A DNA stretch of 64,000 nt, taken from Nissolia schottii. Taxonomy: Eukaryota > Streptophyta > Magnoliopsida > Fabales > Fabaceae. The stretch covers positions 335,631 to 399,630 of the forward strand of contig QANU01108907.1 in the NCBI GenBank assembly GCA_003254905.1. Direction: 5' to 3'. Position 1 is the first letter of the stretch. Each line of letters starts with the position of its first letter. Under the pieces are notes generated by a model that was not told the DNA's origin, made no database searches, and saw only the letters and a list, made by a program, of their open reading frames with translations. Of this stretch, positions 11,532 through 20,494 are shown one piece after another. A program made the position numbers and the translations under genes.

Positions 11532-12009
11532 GAGAAATTACTCATTTTTATACCTCATAAGAATGACACTATGTGAAGTAACTATCTATATCGGCATTCG
11601 CCCCTAAATTTACTGGCTTATTCGGTAAACAAAGTAACACGTCAAAAAGGTTATGGTAGATCTTAGTCAATGTGCATCACAGATGACATGACTGTGTTTT
11701 ATTGGCTCGCTAGCTAGTTGGGTTACTATGGCAATTCTCAGTGGGCAAATATTCAGTACAATCGACACAATTTGACACGTATTAGATAATTTGCCACTGA
11801 AATTACCTTGGTAATACCCAACCGGCTAGTGAGCCAATAAAATGCTATCTCATCATCGATGATACGCACTAACTAAGATCTACCATTACCTTTTCAACAC
11901 ATGTTACTTTGTTTACCAAATAAGCTGGTAAATTTAGGGGTGGATACTAGTACAGACTGTCACTTCACACAATGCCATTCCTATGAGGTATAAAAATGAG
12001 TAATCTCTC
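11532..12009. repeat. Large inverted repeat, about 230-bp arms
   Basis: The left arm begins GAGAAATTACTCATTTTTAT at 11532 and runs to about 11758. Its imperfect complement runs from about 11785 to 12009 (ending AAAAATGAGTAATCTCTC), leaving a loop of about 30 bases. Shared inner words include CCCCTAAATTTAC, AAACAAAGTAAC and TTTATTGGCTCGCTAG with their complements. Long terminal inverted repeats starting GAGAAATT suggest a nonautonomous Mutator-like or foldback element, but no 9-bp target duplication could be found. The right arm alone recurs at about 20298-20500 beside the intact SLK gene, so it was part of the block that was duplicated. Confidence 0.7.
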
Positions 12010-12894
12010 AATTTCGCTTCCTCTCTCTTGCATACCTAGTTTTTTTTAGTCTCTATGTGTTCTCTGCGATTCCTATCTCCTTATTATGGTTTGAAAAGCA
12101 ACGTTTTACTTTCTTTTATTTTCAGCTCACCATTTCGAATATTGTGAGTAACTTCTCGGCTTCTCCACTATATAGTGAGCCCTCAATTTTGATTGCTGGA
12201 TAAGAAACACCGACACAAACATGAGGCACGACACGCGACACTAATTTTAGAATTTTACAGGACATGACATATATAGGTGTAAAATTAAATATTTATAATA
12301 ATATCCTAATATTTTCATTGATACCAAATTACTAAGTTTTAATATTTTCCAAACATCTTTCAAAATATATGGAACATTCAAGATATTTTCATATGTCAAT
12401 GCTTGCTAATTTTCTATGAGTCCATATTATAAATTATTTAGTAATTAAAATATTTTTTACTTGGTCACGACACGAACAAGACTCAAAAAAACTTTCAAAT
12501 ATAGCTTAGACGCGTTTGCACACGATTAATTATGAATTTTTTATTTGAACACTCATGTGCAACACGTGTCCGATTTCTGAAGCTATGAATGTGTTTTAGC
12601 TTTTTTTTCATTATTATTTTATTGTTTATGCAAATTTCGATTATTATCTATTTAATTTTTTTTTTATCTTCTTGTTTTTTCAAGTTTCGAATCGTTGAAT
12701 TTGCTTTCAAGTCTGCATCTTTTTTTAAATATGTAACTGATTGATTGATAATTGGAGTATGGCTGGTATTTTGAATGGAGTCTGTTTCAGTTTTTTTGGG
12801 TTCTGTCACAATTTTTTTCTTCGGCTTCTGAATTTGCGTGCTGTGGGATTGGGCCTTTTTAGTTAGCTAGCTAGCTTGCTTGTGCGATTTTGCT
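12006..12894 (+). pseudogene. Leader region of the broken SLK copy (single 244-bp unit)
   Basis: 12006-12195 plus 12570-12625 match one unit of the tandem leader repeat found upstream of the intact SLK gene (20495-21640), including the ACTATATAGTG palindrome near 12167. A 374-bp dispersed repeat (12196-12569) interrupts it. From about 12815, the CTTCTGAATTTGCGTGCTGTG segment and the TTAGCTAGCTAGCTTG segment match 21647-21710 of the intact gene. This copy has one leader unit where the intact gene has four to five. Confidence 0.7.
12196..12569. mobile_element. Dispersed repeat (copy B) inserted in SLK-copy leader
   Basis: Comparison with the uninterrupted leader units (GATTGTTTGTGACCGATCTC) shows foreign DNA between GATTG at 12195 and CCGAT at 12570. 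The insert is colinear with 1935-2280. Its ends are rich in GACAC/GTGTC words (ACACCGACACAAACATGAGG at the left, CAACACGTGTC at the right), which are weakly inverted. No coding capacity. Class unknown. Confidence 0.7.
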
Positions 12895-13142
12895 GTTCAA
12901 GTCAGGTTGCTCGGATTCGCAAACCAATTAGGCTGGCTCTAGAGAGTTACTCAAACTCCGGTCACCAAGCAATGATGCCTCCTATGGCATTTTCTCGGGA
13001 GCCTGGGGGACTAACTGACTCATCACCAAGTTGTCGAGTATTCTTTCAAGGAGACATGCAGACCCAAAATGTGATTAACTCTCACTTAAGCTCGTCTTTT
13101 AACACAATTCTTGGATTTGGGCGTTCAAATCTGGGTCCAATT
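12895..13142 (+). pseudogene. Broken SEUSS-like (SLK) gene, 5' part
   Basis: Colinear with 22145-22352 of the intact SLK gene. Shared peptide words are YSNS, QAM, PPMA, GDMQ, QNVI, SHLS and GRSNLG. The start codon of the intact copy is lost here (CTATGG became CTCTAG). This copy keeps an SSPSCRVFFQGDMQ segment that the intact copy has deleted to TQGDMQ; related SLK proteins also carry an SGIFFQGD-like word (family knowledge). The frame runs straight into the copia element at 13143. The target duplication CAATT occupies the last five bases. The rest continues at 17959. Confidence 0.85.
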
Positions 13143-13356
13143 TAATAGAGAATCTCTAACTAACTTTGTTAGGAGTTAGTTAGAGCTGTTAGCTTGTGAT
13201 TATTAGATGTTAGCTTGTGTTAATTAAAGCTTGTTAAGTTAGTTACAAAGTAACTTGCAGCACAAGTCACTATGTATCTTGTATATAAGAGCTCAGCTCT
13301 CATTCATTCAATACAACTTCAATTCTCCATTTCATTCATCTCTCTGAAATCTATTA
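13143..13356 (+). repeat. 5' LTR of copia element (214 bp)
   Basis: Begins TAATAG and ends CTATTA, a perfect 6-bp inverted repeat, instead of the usual TG...CA. It contains a TATA-like TGTATATAAGAGC at about 13279 that would start the transcript. It matches the 3' LTR except for a 3-bp gap near 13149 and two substitutions. Confidence 0.93.
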
Positions 13357-13368
13357 TGGTATCAGGAG
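13357..13368 (+). other. Primer-binding site, initiator-Met tRNA type
   Basis: TGGTATCAGGAG directly follows the 5' LTR. TGGTATCAGAGC is the usual plant copia site pairing with the 3' end of initiator methionine tRNA (established). The last bases differ slightly here. Confidence 0.85.
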
Positions 13369-13460
13369 TAAACACTTCCGCATTCCTTCTCACGTGTTGT
13401 TTTCTTGCATTTTCTCAGCCTTTCCTGCATTTTCTAAGCTTCTGCAATTTCTCTGCTCCC

Positions 13461-14547
13461 ATGGCTACTGGTGATGCTGCTTCTGATTCAATCTCTGGTG
13501 GAGCCTCTAATCCACCACTGGATCTAGCTTCTGATCCGGCTTCTCCTTACTATCTCCATCCGAACGAAAATCCATCTCTGATTCTCGTTACTTTCCTCCT
13601 TCACGGTGCAAATTTTCACAGCTGGTCCCGCACTATGCGAATGGCCTTGCTGTCGAAGAACAAGCTCAAGTTTGTTGACGGTTCCATAACCATGCCATCC
13701 ACTTCATCCTCTTTGTATGGACAATGGGAACGGTGTAATCACATGGTGATTTCTTGGCTGCTCCGTGCTGTAGATCTATCCATAGCTCTAAGCGTCCTTT
13801 GGCTTGATAAGGCCTACGGCGTGTGGACCGAGCTCCAAGAATGTTTCTCCCAGGGTGATTTGCTTCGCGCCAAGGGGACTCCACGGTCACCAAATTCTTC
13901 ACTGAACTGAAGATGTTATGGGATGAACTTGACGTCTTCCGTCTAATGCCGATATGCAAATGTCATGTTCTGTGTGCCTGTGGTGCATTTCTTGAACTCA
14001 AGAAAAGGATGAATGCAGATCGGGCGATCAAGTTTCTCAAAGGACTTAACGAATCATTCAATCAAGTTCGATCTCAGGTTCTTTTGATGGAAACTCTCCC
14101 CCTATCAATCGGATTTTTGCCTTGGTTCTTCAACATGAACAGCAATTGGACTATGACTCCAATGATTCTAGAATTACCTTGAACTATGCTGCTCTTAAAC
14201 TTGTGATGAGTGATAATGGTAAGAAGCAGCAACCTGATCAAGGGAAGGGCAAATCAGGTGGAAAGAAATGCTCATTTTGTGGTTACCGTGGCCATACGGT
14301 GGATGAGTGCCATAAGAAGCATGGTTATCCCCCTGGATATAGGTCCAAGAAAGTCACTGCCAATGTTGTTACCAGTGCTGAGAATGATGATAGCAATTAT
14401 TCCTCTGCTGATGCGTTCAATTTCACTCCAGAACAATACAACAGCCTTCTTGCCTTGGTTCAGAAACCATGCCTTGCTCCCACTGCTCAAGTGAACATGG
14501 CTTCCTCAGCTACTTCTGGTTCTACATCAACCACAGGTATTCCTTAG
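13461..14547 (+). pseudogene. Copia gag remnant with zinc knuckle
   Basis: The likely start is the ATG at 13461 (MATGDAASDS). The UBN2/Retrotran_gag-like core contains NFHSWSRTMRMAL and the conserved tryptophans. A deletion with frame change lies near 13870, and a second frame change lies at a C run near 14100. The CCHC knuckle CSFCGYRGHTVDEC is intact at about 14269-14310. The gag frame ends at a TAG at 14546, just before the protease. Gag would form the virus-like particle; this copy cannot. Confidence 0.88.
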
Positions 14548-14548
14548 A

Positions 14549-15557
14549 TCTTGGATTCTGGAGCCTCTAATCATATATGCTGCTCCTTGCTTTATTTCCA
14601 GTCCTATCAGGAATTGTCCCCTCCCATTGTCATTAACCTGCCTAATGGCCAAGTCCTATACTCCAAGTATGCAGGATCAGTTCACCTTTCTGATTCGCTA
14701 TGCCTTTTCCAATGTGTTGTATCTACCTAACTTTCAGTTCAATCTTATAGCCATTACAAGATTATGCACTGACTTGAATTGCAGACTCACTATGTTCTCT
14801 GATAAATGTCTCATTCAGGACATTCACAGCTTGAGGCAGATTGGCATTGCTAAAGCTAAAGATGGCCTTTATGTGCTAGAAAGCCCTTTGCCCTCCTTGA
14901 ATTCTGGTTATGATTCACAATTTGTTAATCAAGTTTCTGTCAATAAATTTGATATTTGGCATTTTAGATTAGGCCATATAGGCTTAGATAAAATGAAACA
15001 GCTGCATGATGTACACAATTTCATTCGTGTTTGTAAAGATACACTTCCATGTGATACATGCCATTTCTCCAAGCTGAAAGCTATCACTTTTGATATCAGT
15101 CATTCAGTTTCTATGGCTCCTTTTGATTCGTTGCATGTTGATATTTGGGGTCCTGTACCAACCCCTTCTATTCAGGGCCACAAATATTTTTTTGACCATT
15201 GTAGATGATCATAGTAGGCATACATGGTTATATTTGCTCAGGAGTAAGGCAGAGGGTTCACCTGCCCAAAAGAATTTCATAATTTTGGTTGCTAATCAGA
15301 TTGGCAAGGTTGTCAAGGCCCTTAGATCAGACATTGGCCCTGAATTTGGGATGCCAGAGTTTTATGCATCAAGGGCCATTATCCATCAACTCAGTTGTGT
15401 TGAGACACCACAACAAAATGTTGTGGTTGAAAGGAAACACCAGCATTTGCTTAATGTCACCAGGGCCCTCCTGTTTCAAGCCAACTTGCCACTTTCATTC
15501 TGGTCCTATGCAATCATTCATGCATGTTTCTTATTGAACAGGATTCCAACCAAATGA
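14549..15557 (+). pseudogene. Copia protease and integrase remnant
   Basis: The aspartic protease motif LDSGASNH is at about 14552, directly after the nonsense codon. A frame change follows near 14700. The pre-integrase HxxxGH-type segment (WHFRLGHIG) and the CDTC zinc-binding pair lie near 14960-15060. Integrase core acidic residues are visible in HVDIWG and LRSDIGPEF and before RKHQH. A frame change in a T run near 15186 splits the core, and an in-frame TGA at about 15555 ends this frame. Confidence 0.88.
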
Positions 15558-16300
15558 TCAACCAACAAATCTCCATTCAGTGCATTACATGGCAAACCAG
15601 CTTACATGAGTTTTCTAAACGTCTTTGGTTGTTTGGCTGATGCCAACTCCTTGCACAGGCACAGAACCAAATTAGATTCAAGGGCCAGGAAGTGTGTCTT
15701 CTTAGGTTACAAGGCAGGTACTAAAGGTTTCTTACTATATGACCTACACTCAAGGGAATTGTTTGTGAGCAGAAGTGTGTACTTCTATGAAAATTATTTT
15801 CCCTATCATGGCAAGCCCTGTATCTCTGATTTAGATTCTCAGGAGTTCATTCTTCCTGCTGCAATTCCTGTTTCTGACTCGGACCATGATCTTTCTCCTC
15901 ATGCTCATCATTCTAAGCATGCTCCTGTGCATCCTGCTGTTGTTGCTCCTTTTTCTGATGAAGCTGGCATTGAGCCCACTCGTGCAACTAATCCCAACAG
16001 GAAATCCACAAGGCCAAGGCACACCCCTTCATACTTGAAGGATTATCACTGTAACCTGATAAGGAACTCTGACCTAGCCATCTCTGCTGATGATTTTTCT
16101 ACTAATCACCCATTGCAATCTGTCTTATCATATGACGATCTCTCTGCTGCTCATAAATCCTATGCCCTGGCTGTGACCACCTTAGTTGAGCCAACTTCTT
16201 ATAGTGCTGTTGTTAAGGATCAGTGTTGGAGGGATGCAATGGCTAATGAGATATCAGCCGTTGAACAGAATTCAACCTGGAAATTGATTGATCTACCAGA
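15558..16300 (+). pseudogene. Copia integrase C-terminus and linker to reverse transcriptase
   Basis: The same frame as the preceding integrase resumes after the TGA and stays open to about 16336. It contains VFGCLA and CVFLGY, typical of the copia integrase C-terminal GKGY-like region. A His/Pro/Ser-rich linker follows (about 15900-16100), then CWRDAMANEISA at the start of the reverse transcriptase domain. A frame change at a C6 run near 16309 ends it. Confidence 0.85.
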
Positions 16301-17033
16301 AGGAAAAACCCCCCATAGGCTGCAAATGGGTGTATAAGATAAAGCTAAAGGCTGATGGATTCATTGAGAGATATAAGGCCAGGTTGGTTGCCAAAGGCTA
16401 CACCCTAACCCATGGCATTGACTACATGGAGACCTTCAGCCCTGTGGCCAAAATGACTACAGTCAGATTGTTGTTGGCTTTAACAGCAATCAAAGGGTGG
16501 CATTTACAGCAACTAGATGTAAATAATGCCTTTCTCTATGGTGATTTGCATGAGGAAGTCTATATGAAGCTACCTCAAGGATTCAAGTATTCCAAACCTA
16601 ACCAAGCTTGCTTATTGCTTAAATCCTTGTATGGATTGAAACAAGCAAGTAGGCAATGGTTTTCCAAGCTCTCAAATGCACTTCTCTCCTTTGGATTCTC
16701 CCAATCCCAATCAGACCATTCCCTGTTCCTCAAAACTACAGAAGCTTCATTCACTGCCTTACTTGTCTATGTTGATGATGTGATCTTAGCTGGGGATTGC
16801 TTGTCAGAGATTGAATCTACTAAGTCATTCTTGGATGCAAAGTTTTGAATAAAGGACCTGGAAGACCTGAAATTTTTTCTTGGACTTGAGGTAGCTCGAT
16901 CCAACCAAGGCATATCAGTTTGCCAACGAAAATATGTCCTGGAGATTTTATCCGAACTGGTATGCTTGGCTGCAAGCCCCTACACACCCCCATGGTGGCT
17001 TCTTAAAGATTATCCAAGAATGAGGGAACCCCT
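16288..17033 (+). pseudogene. Copia reverse transcriptase remnant
   Basis: [54 protein letters not shown] and the active-site YVDDV (about 16773) follow in the normal order. A TGA at 16846 (CGA expected by family) breaks the frame. FFLGLEVARS continues beyond, followed by a frame change near 16950 and a TAA near 17002. The protein would copy element RNA to DNA; this copy is inactive. Confidence 0.9.
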
Positions 17034-17744
17034 TTGCCTGACCCTGCAGAATACAGGAGGTTGATTGGCAGGCTGATATACCTGACCACTACAAGACCTG
17101 ATCTCTCATTCGTTGTTAACCATCTAGCACAATTTTTGGCCAATCCCACTGATGTACACCAATCAGCAGCACAAAGGGTCCTCAGATTTATCAAATCTGA
17201 TCCTGCCCTGGGCCTGTTCTTTCCTTGCTCATCTGAACTTCAGCTGAAGGCATTCTGTGATGCATATTGGGTTGGCTGCCCCGACACTAGACGCAACACC
17301 ACTGGCTTTTGTGTTTTCCTTGGTAACTCATTGCTGAGTTGGAAATCCAAGAAGCAATCAATTGTGTCCAGATCTTCTTGTGAGGTAGAGTATAGGGCCC
17401 TAGCAGCTGCCACCTGCGAGCTTCAATGGATTTCCTACCTTCTAGTAGATTTTGGCATTACCACAGACCATGAGGCAGCCATTTTCTGTGATAATCAGTC
17501 TACTATGCAAATAGCACACAATCCTACCTTCCATGAACGCACCAAGCACATAGAGCTCGACTGCCATCTTGTCCGGGAAAAGGTCACCAGTGGTCTGATC
17601 AAGCTCTTTCCCATTGCTTCCAAATTGCAGCTTGCCGACTTGATGACAAAGAATGTTTCTCCTACTGTCTTTGAATTCTTGCATTCCAAACTTGGCATGC
17701 TTAACATTTTTAGCTCCCACCATGCCACGTTTGAGGGGGGGTAA
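17034..17744 (+). pseudogene. Copia RNase H remnant
   Basis: An open frame of about 236 codons carries EYRRLIGRLIYLTTTRPDLS, the RNase H start FCDAYWVGCPDTRR, SWKSKKQSIVSRSSCEVEYRA, FCDNQS and HERTKHIELDCH, all standard for copia. The usual CDADW reads CDAYW. The frame ends within the purine tract at the 3' LTR boundary. Confidence 0.9.
17731..17741 (+). other. Polypurine tract
   Basis: TTGAGGGGGGG lies immediately before the 3' LTR. It is the plus-strand primer position expected for LTR elements. Confidence 0.85.
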
Positions 17745-17958
17745 TAGAGGAGAATCTCTAACTAACTTTGTTAGGAGTTAGTTAGAGCTGTTAGCTTGTG
17801 ATTATTAGTTGTTAGCTTGTGTTAATTAAAGCTTGTTAAGTTAGTTACAAAGTAAGTTGCAGCACAAGTCACTATGTATCTTGTATATAAGAGCTCAGCT
17901 CTCATTCATTCAATACAACTTCAATTCTCCATTTCATTCATCTCTCTGAAATCTATTA
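17742..17958 (+). repeat. 3' LTR of copia element (217 bp)
   Basis: Same TAATAG...CTATTA ends as the 5' LTR. It carries three extra bases (AGG) near its start and two substitutions. The flanking CAGTT is the target duplication. Confidence 0.93.
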
Positions 17959-18660
17959 CAGTTTATGGGTATATGAACAATGCAGTTTTAAGTAGTGTGG
18001 CAAACTCATCACCAAGTGTTGAAATCTCGATTTAAATCTTAAAATCTTATGAGAGTTTGGAAAGATCAACCAATTATATTACTGTCGGTTGCATGGGACT
18101 ATCGTACAATTTAAGTCATATTACGATTTTATGTTTTAAGTTTTTATTTTGCTCTTTCAATATTATACAAGATTTGGATTTTAGCAGCTTTGAAGTCAGT
18201 TATTTAGTCATTGATGCAATTTCTTCCCTTCCTGGAGGCCCCCATATGTAGAGAAGTGCAAACTTTAACACAGATTCATCCTTATAAACACCTGCCTCAC
18301 CCATGTCATTTACATCAGGGTCACCCGTTGTGGATGGTTCAACAAGATCAAAATGTACAACAATTGCAATGGAATCAGCAACAGCCACAAGGTGTTTCAA
18401 GTGTTGAGCCTTTGTTGCCGTCTCAAACTGGCCCGCCTCCGCTCCCAATGGGTGCGTGCACGAGGACCAAGATCTTTTATACAAGATCCAAACAATTTAT
18501 CCCAATAGTAGAAGAAACCTTGGCTGGATATCAAGCAGGAAGACATAATAAAACAGCAGGTAATGCAACAACTTCATCATACAAAAGACCCCATGCAGTT
18601 ACAGCAGAAATAATTAGATTTTCAACGAGTTACAGCGAGTGCAATTGCAACATCTAACAA
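17959..18660 (+). pseudogene. Broken SEUSS-like (SLK) gene, 3' part
   Basis: Resumes where 13142 stopped: GGGTATATGAACAATGCAG matches GGGTACATGAACAACGCAG at 22357. The decayed frames then spell VANSSPSV (about 17996), LVIDAISSLPGG (about 18206), NTDS, then VVDGSTRS-like, QQPQGVSSVEP and GPPPLPMGA. Finally QDPNNLS-like sequence appears near 18480. The VANSSPSV and SLPGGPH segments occur in other SLK proteins but not in the neighbouring intact gene. Stops such as ATGTAG at 18246 and several frame changes disable it. Similarity fades by about 18600; the LDB-domain exons were never included or are lost. Confidence 0.83.
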
Positions 18661-19410
18661 CATCCTCAAATAGATTTTCAATTATTAGATTATATTTATA
18701 TAGGCAGGATTGAATCTTAAAAAAAAATTATATTATATAAAAGAGAGAGTGAATTAATGAGCTNTATTATTAATTTCGATGTTGCTAATTTAAAATTAAC
18801 AATTTTTGTTAGTGTATCATAATATAATTAGATGATTATATAAAATTCTTTGTTATTCACAATGCATCAAAATTAAACCATTAACTTGACTGGCAAAAGT
18901 CAAATAAGAATTAAATTTAGCATATAAAAAAGTCCTAACAATCACATCGTGAAAATATTATCTAATCGTTTCTTGACTAAAATGTGGTTAAGGATTTTCC
19001 AAAAAATGAGAAATATATATAATATTGAATTTCCATGTAATTCTTTTTCCGAGTACGTCGCAATTAAAATGAATGATTAATTTCAAAATACAAGTAACTG
19101 TTTTAGTGATTCCTTGTTTAAGTTCAAATTCAATAAACATAGTACTTCACTGGAGTATTTCTTCTTTTTTAAAAGAAATGCATGAACAAAAAAAAAAAGA
19201 AGCAACGTATAAATCTTAATACTTATAAAACTTACTTCATTAATTTACTTATTCTTCTAATCACTTTTATAAAAGATGACATTTTTAGAGATAACTACAA
19301 AAAAAATGTTAAGTGTCATTCATAAAAATGAGTAACTTTATGAATTAAGTCTTCTAAACACTTTTTTAAAAAACAAATAACCTAATTTGTCCATGATGAG
19401 TTGGCTAATT
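18661..19410. other. AT-rich intergenic DNA
   Basis: No exon or RNA gene seen. It includes one MITE (18771-18880), listed separately, and a single unknown base at 18764. Confidence 0.45.
18771..18880. mobile_element. MITE of the TTTAATTTTGATGCAT family (copy 1)
   Basis: The right end AATGCATCAAAATTAAACC is the complement of the GTTTAATTTTGATGCATT ends at 38055 and 40646. The middle shares ATATAATTAGATGATTATATAAAA with the other copies. Short, noncoding, A/T-rich. Confidence 0.6.
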
Positions 19411-19584
19411 CGAGAGAAATTCTTATATGTTTTTGGAGCACATTTAATGTGTGTTTCAGAAGCACTATCAATCACTCATTTTAATTTATAGTATTTAAAA
19501 AAATAAAAAAATTAAACAATGAGTGATTGATAATGCTTCTAAAGCATGCGTTAAATTGCTATAAGAGCACACAAGATTCTCTCG
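19411..19584. mobile_element. Palindromic foldback MITE, 174 bp
   Basis: The left arm (CGAGAGAAATTCTTATATG...AGAAGCACTATCAATCACTC) and the right arm (GAGTGATTGATAATGCTTCT...CAAGATTCTCTCG) are complementary over about 75 bases, with an A/T-rich centre. The inner 25 bases of each arm match almost perfectly. Target duplication not clear. Noncoding. Confidence 0.72.
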
Positions 19585-20297
19585 TTCCTGTACTTATTTG
19601 TTTGCCTAGGTCTCTCATCGCCACTCTATTCTTGAGTAATTGATACCCTTCGTTGAGTTGCAACAAATATAATCTATCAATTACATACAAGAATTAGGGA
19701 CCGGCATCAGCATTATAGGGCTGCTCATGCCCTGTTTTTAACATGTAAAAATCAAAATGATAATTATAATTATAATTATTGATAACATATTATTGTCGAA
19801 GTCATCACTTTTTATTTTTTATTTTTTCTCATTTAACTCATCTATTTTTTTAATATAACGATATGAACGGAGTCTAGACAGGTCAAAATTCAAAAGCAGA
19901 TAGTGAAAAAGAGTCATGAGTTTCATATCATATAAGAATAACATGATGAAAATTCGAACATTTGTTTTGTTGTTTTTCCTCAACCTGACCCTTTATAGCA
20001 GCACACTCAAAAACGGGAAATTAAAAATTAAAAATAACTAAACAATTGTATAATTAATTCATGGATTTTAAAAGGGAAGAATCCTAATATTATCAAATGC
20101 CCCATCCCACACAGGAGGCTTTGTTTCTATCGTTCGTGTTGATCTCACGTGGCATCTGACTCCTTGTCTCTATCCGTTAACCCTCTTATAGTAAAAAATC
20201 CAAAACACTAAATTCACGCCCATTTTCCATATAAAAACAAATACAGTGCAACAAAATAAAAAACATTAAAACAAATACCCCGATCCACCGGATACTG
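19585..20297. other. Intergenic DNA before the SLK leader
   Basis: Nothing coding. A CACGTGG word lies at about 20149 in a somewhat GC-richer stretch (20100-20300) that could belong to the distal SLK promoter. Confidence 0.35.
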
Positions 20298-20494
20298 GTA
20301 CTGAGAATTATCGTGGTAATTAACCTAACCGGTTAGCCAATCAATAAAATGCAGTCACGTTATGAGCGATACACATGGACAAGATCTACACCGATTTTTT
20401 AACACATGTTTATTGGATAGGCTGGTAGATTTAGGGGTGGATACCGACATAGACAGTTACTTCACACGATATCATTCCAACGAGTATAAAAATG
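20298..20494. repeat. Second copy of the 11.8-12.0 kb inverted-repeat arm
   Basis: Colinear with 11812-12005 (shared TTTAGGGGTGGATAC, ACTTCACAC, TATAAAAATGAGTAATCTCTC). Only the right arm is present here; no left arm precedes it. Together with the following leader units it shows that the broken and intact SLK copies arose by a DNA-level duplication that included upstream sequence. Confidence 0.75.

Larger units (their letters stand above)
13143..17958 (+). mobile_element. Ty1/copia LTR retrotransposon, defective
   Basis: A 4.8-kb element with two LTRs (13143-13356 and 17742-17958), a primer-binding site at 13357, a purine tract before the 3' LTR, and gag, protease, integrase, reverse transcriptase and RNase H remains in copia order (integrase before reverse transcriptase). 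It is flanked by a 5-bp target duplication with one mismatch: CAATT (13138-13142) and CAGTT (17959-17963). It sits in the first coding exon of a duplicated SLK gene. The LTRs differ by two substitutions and one 3-bp indel, so insertion was recent, yet the interior holds at least eight frame breaks. It cannot encode its own proteins. Confidence 0.96.
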
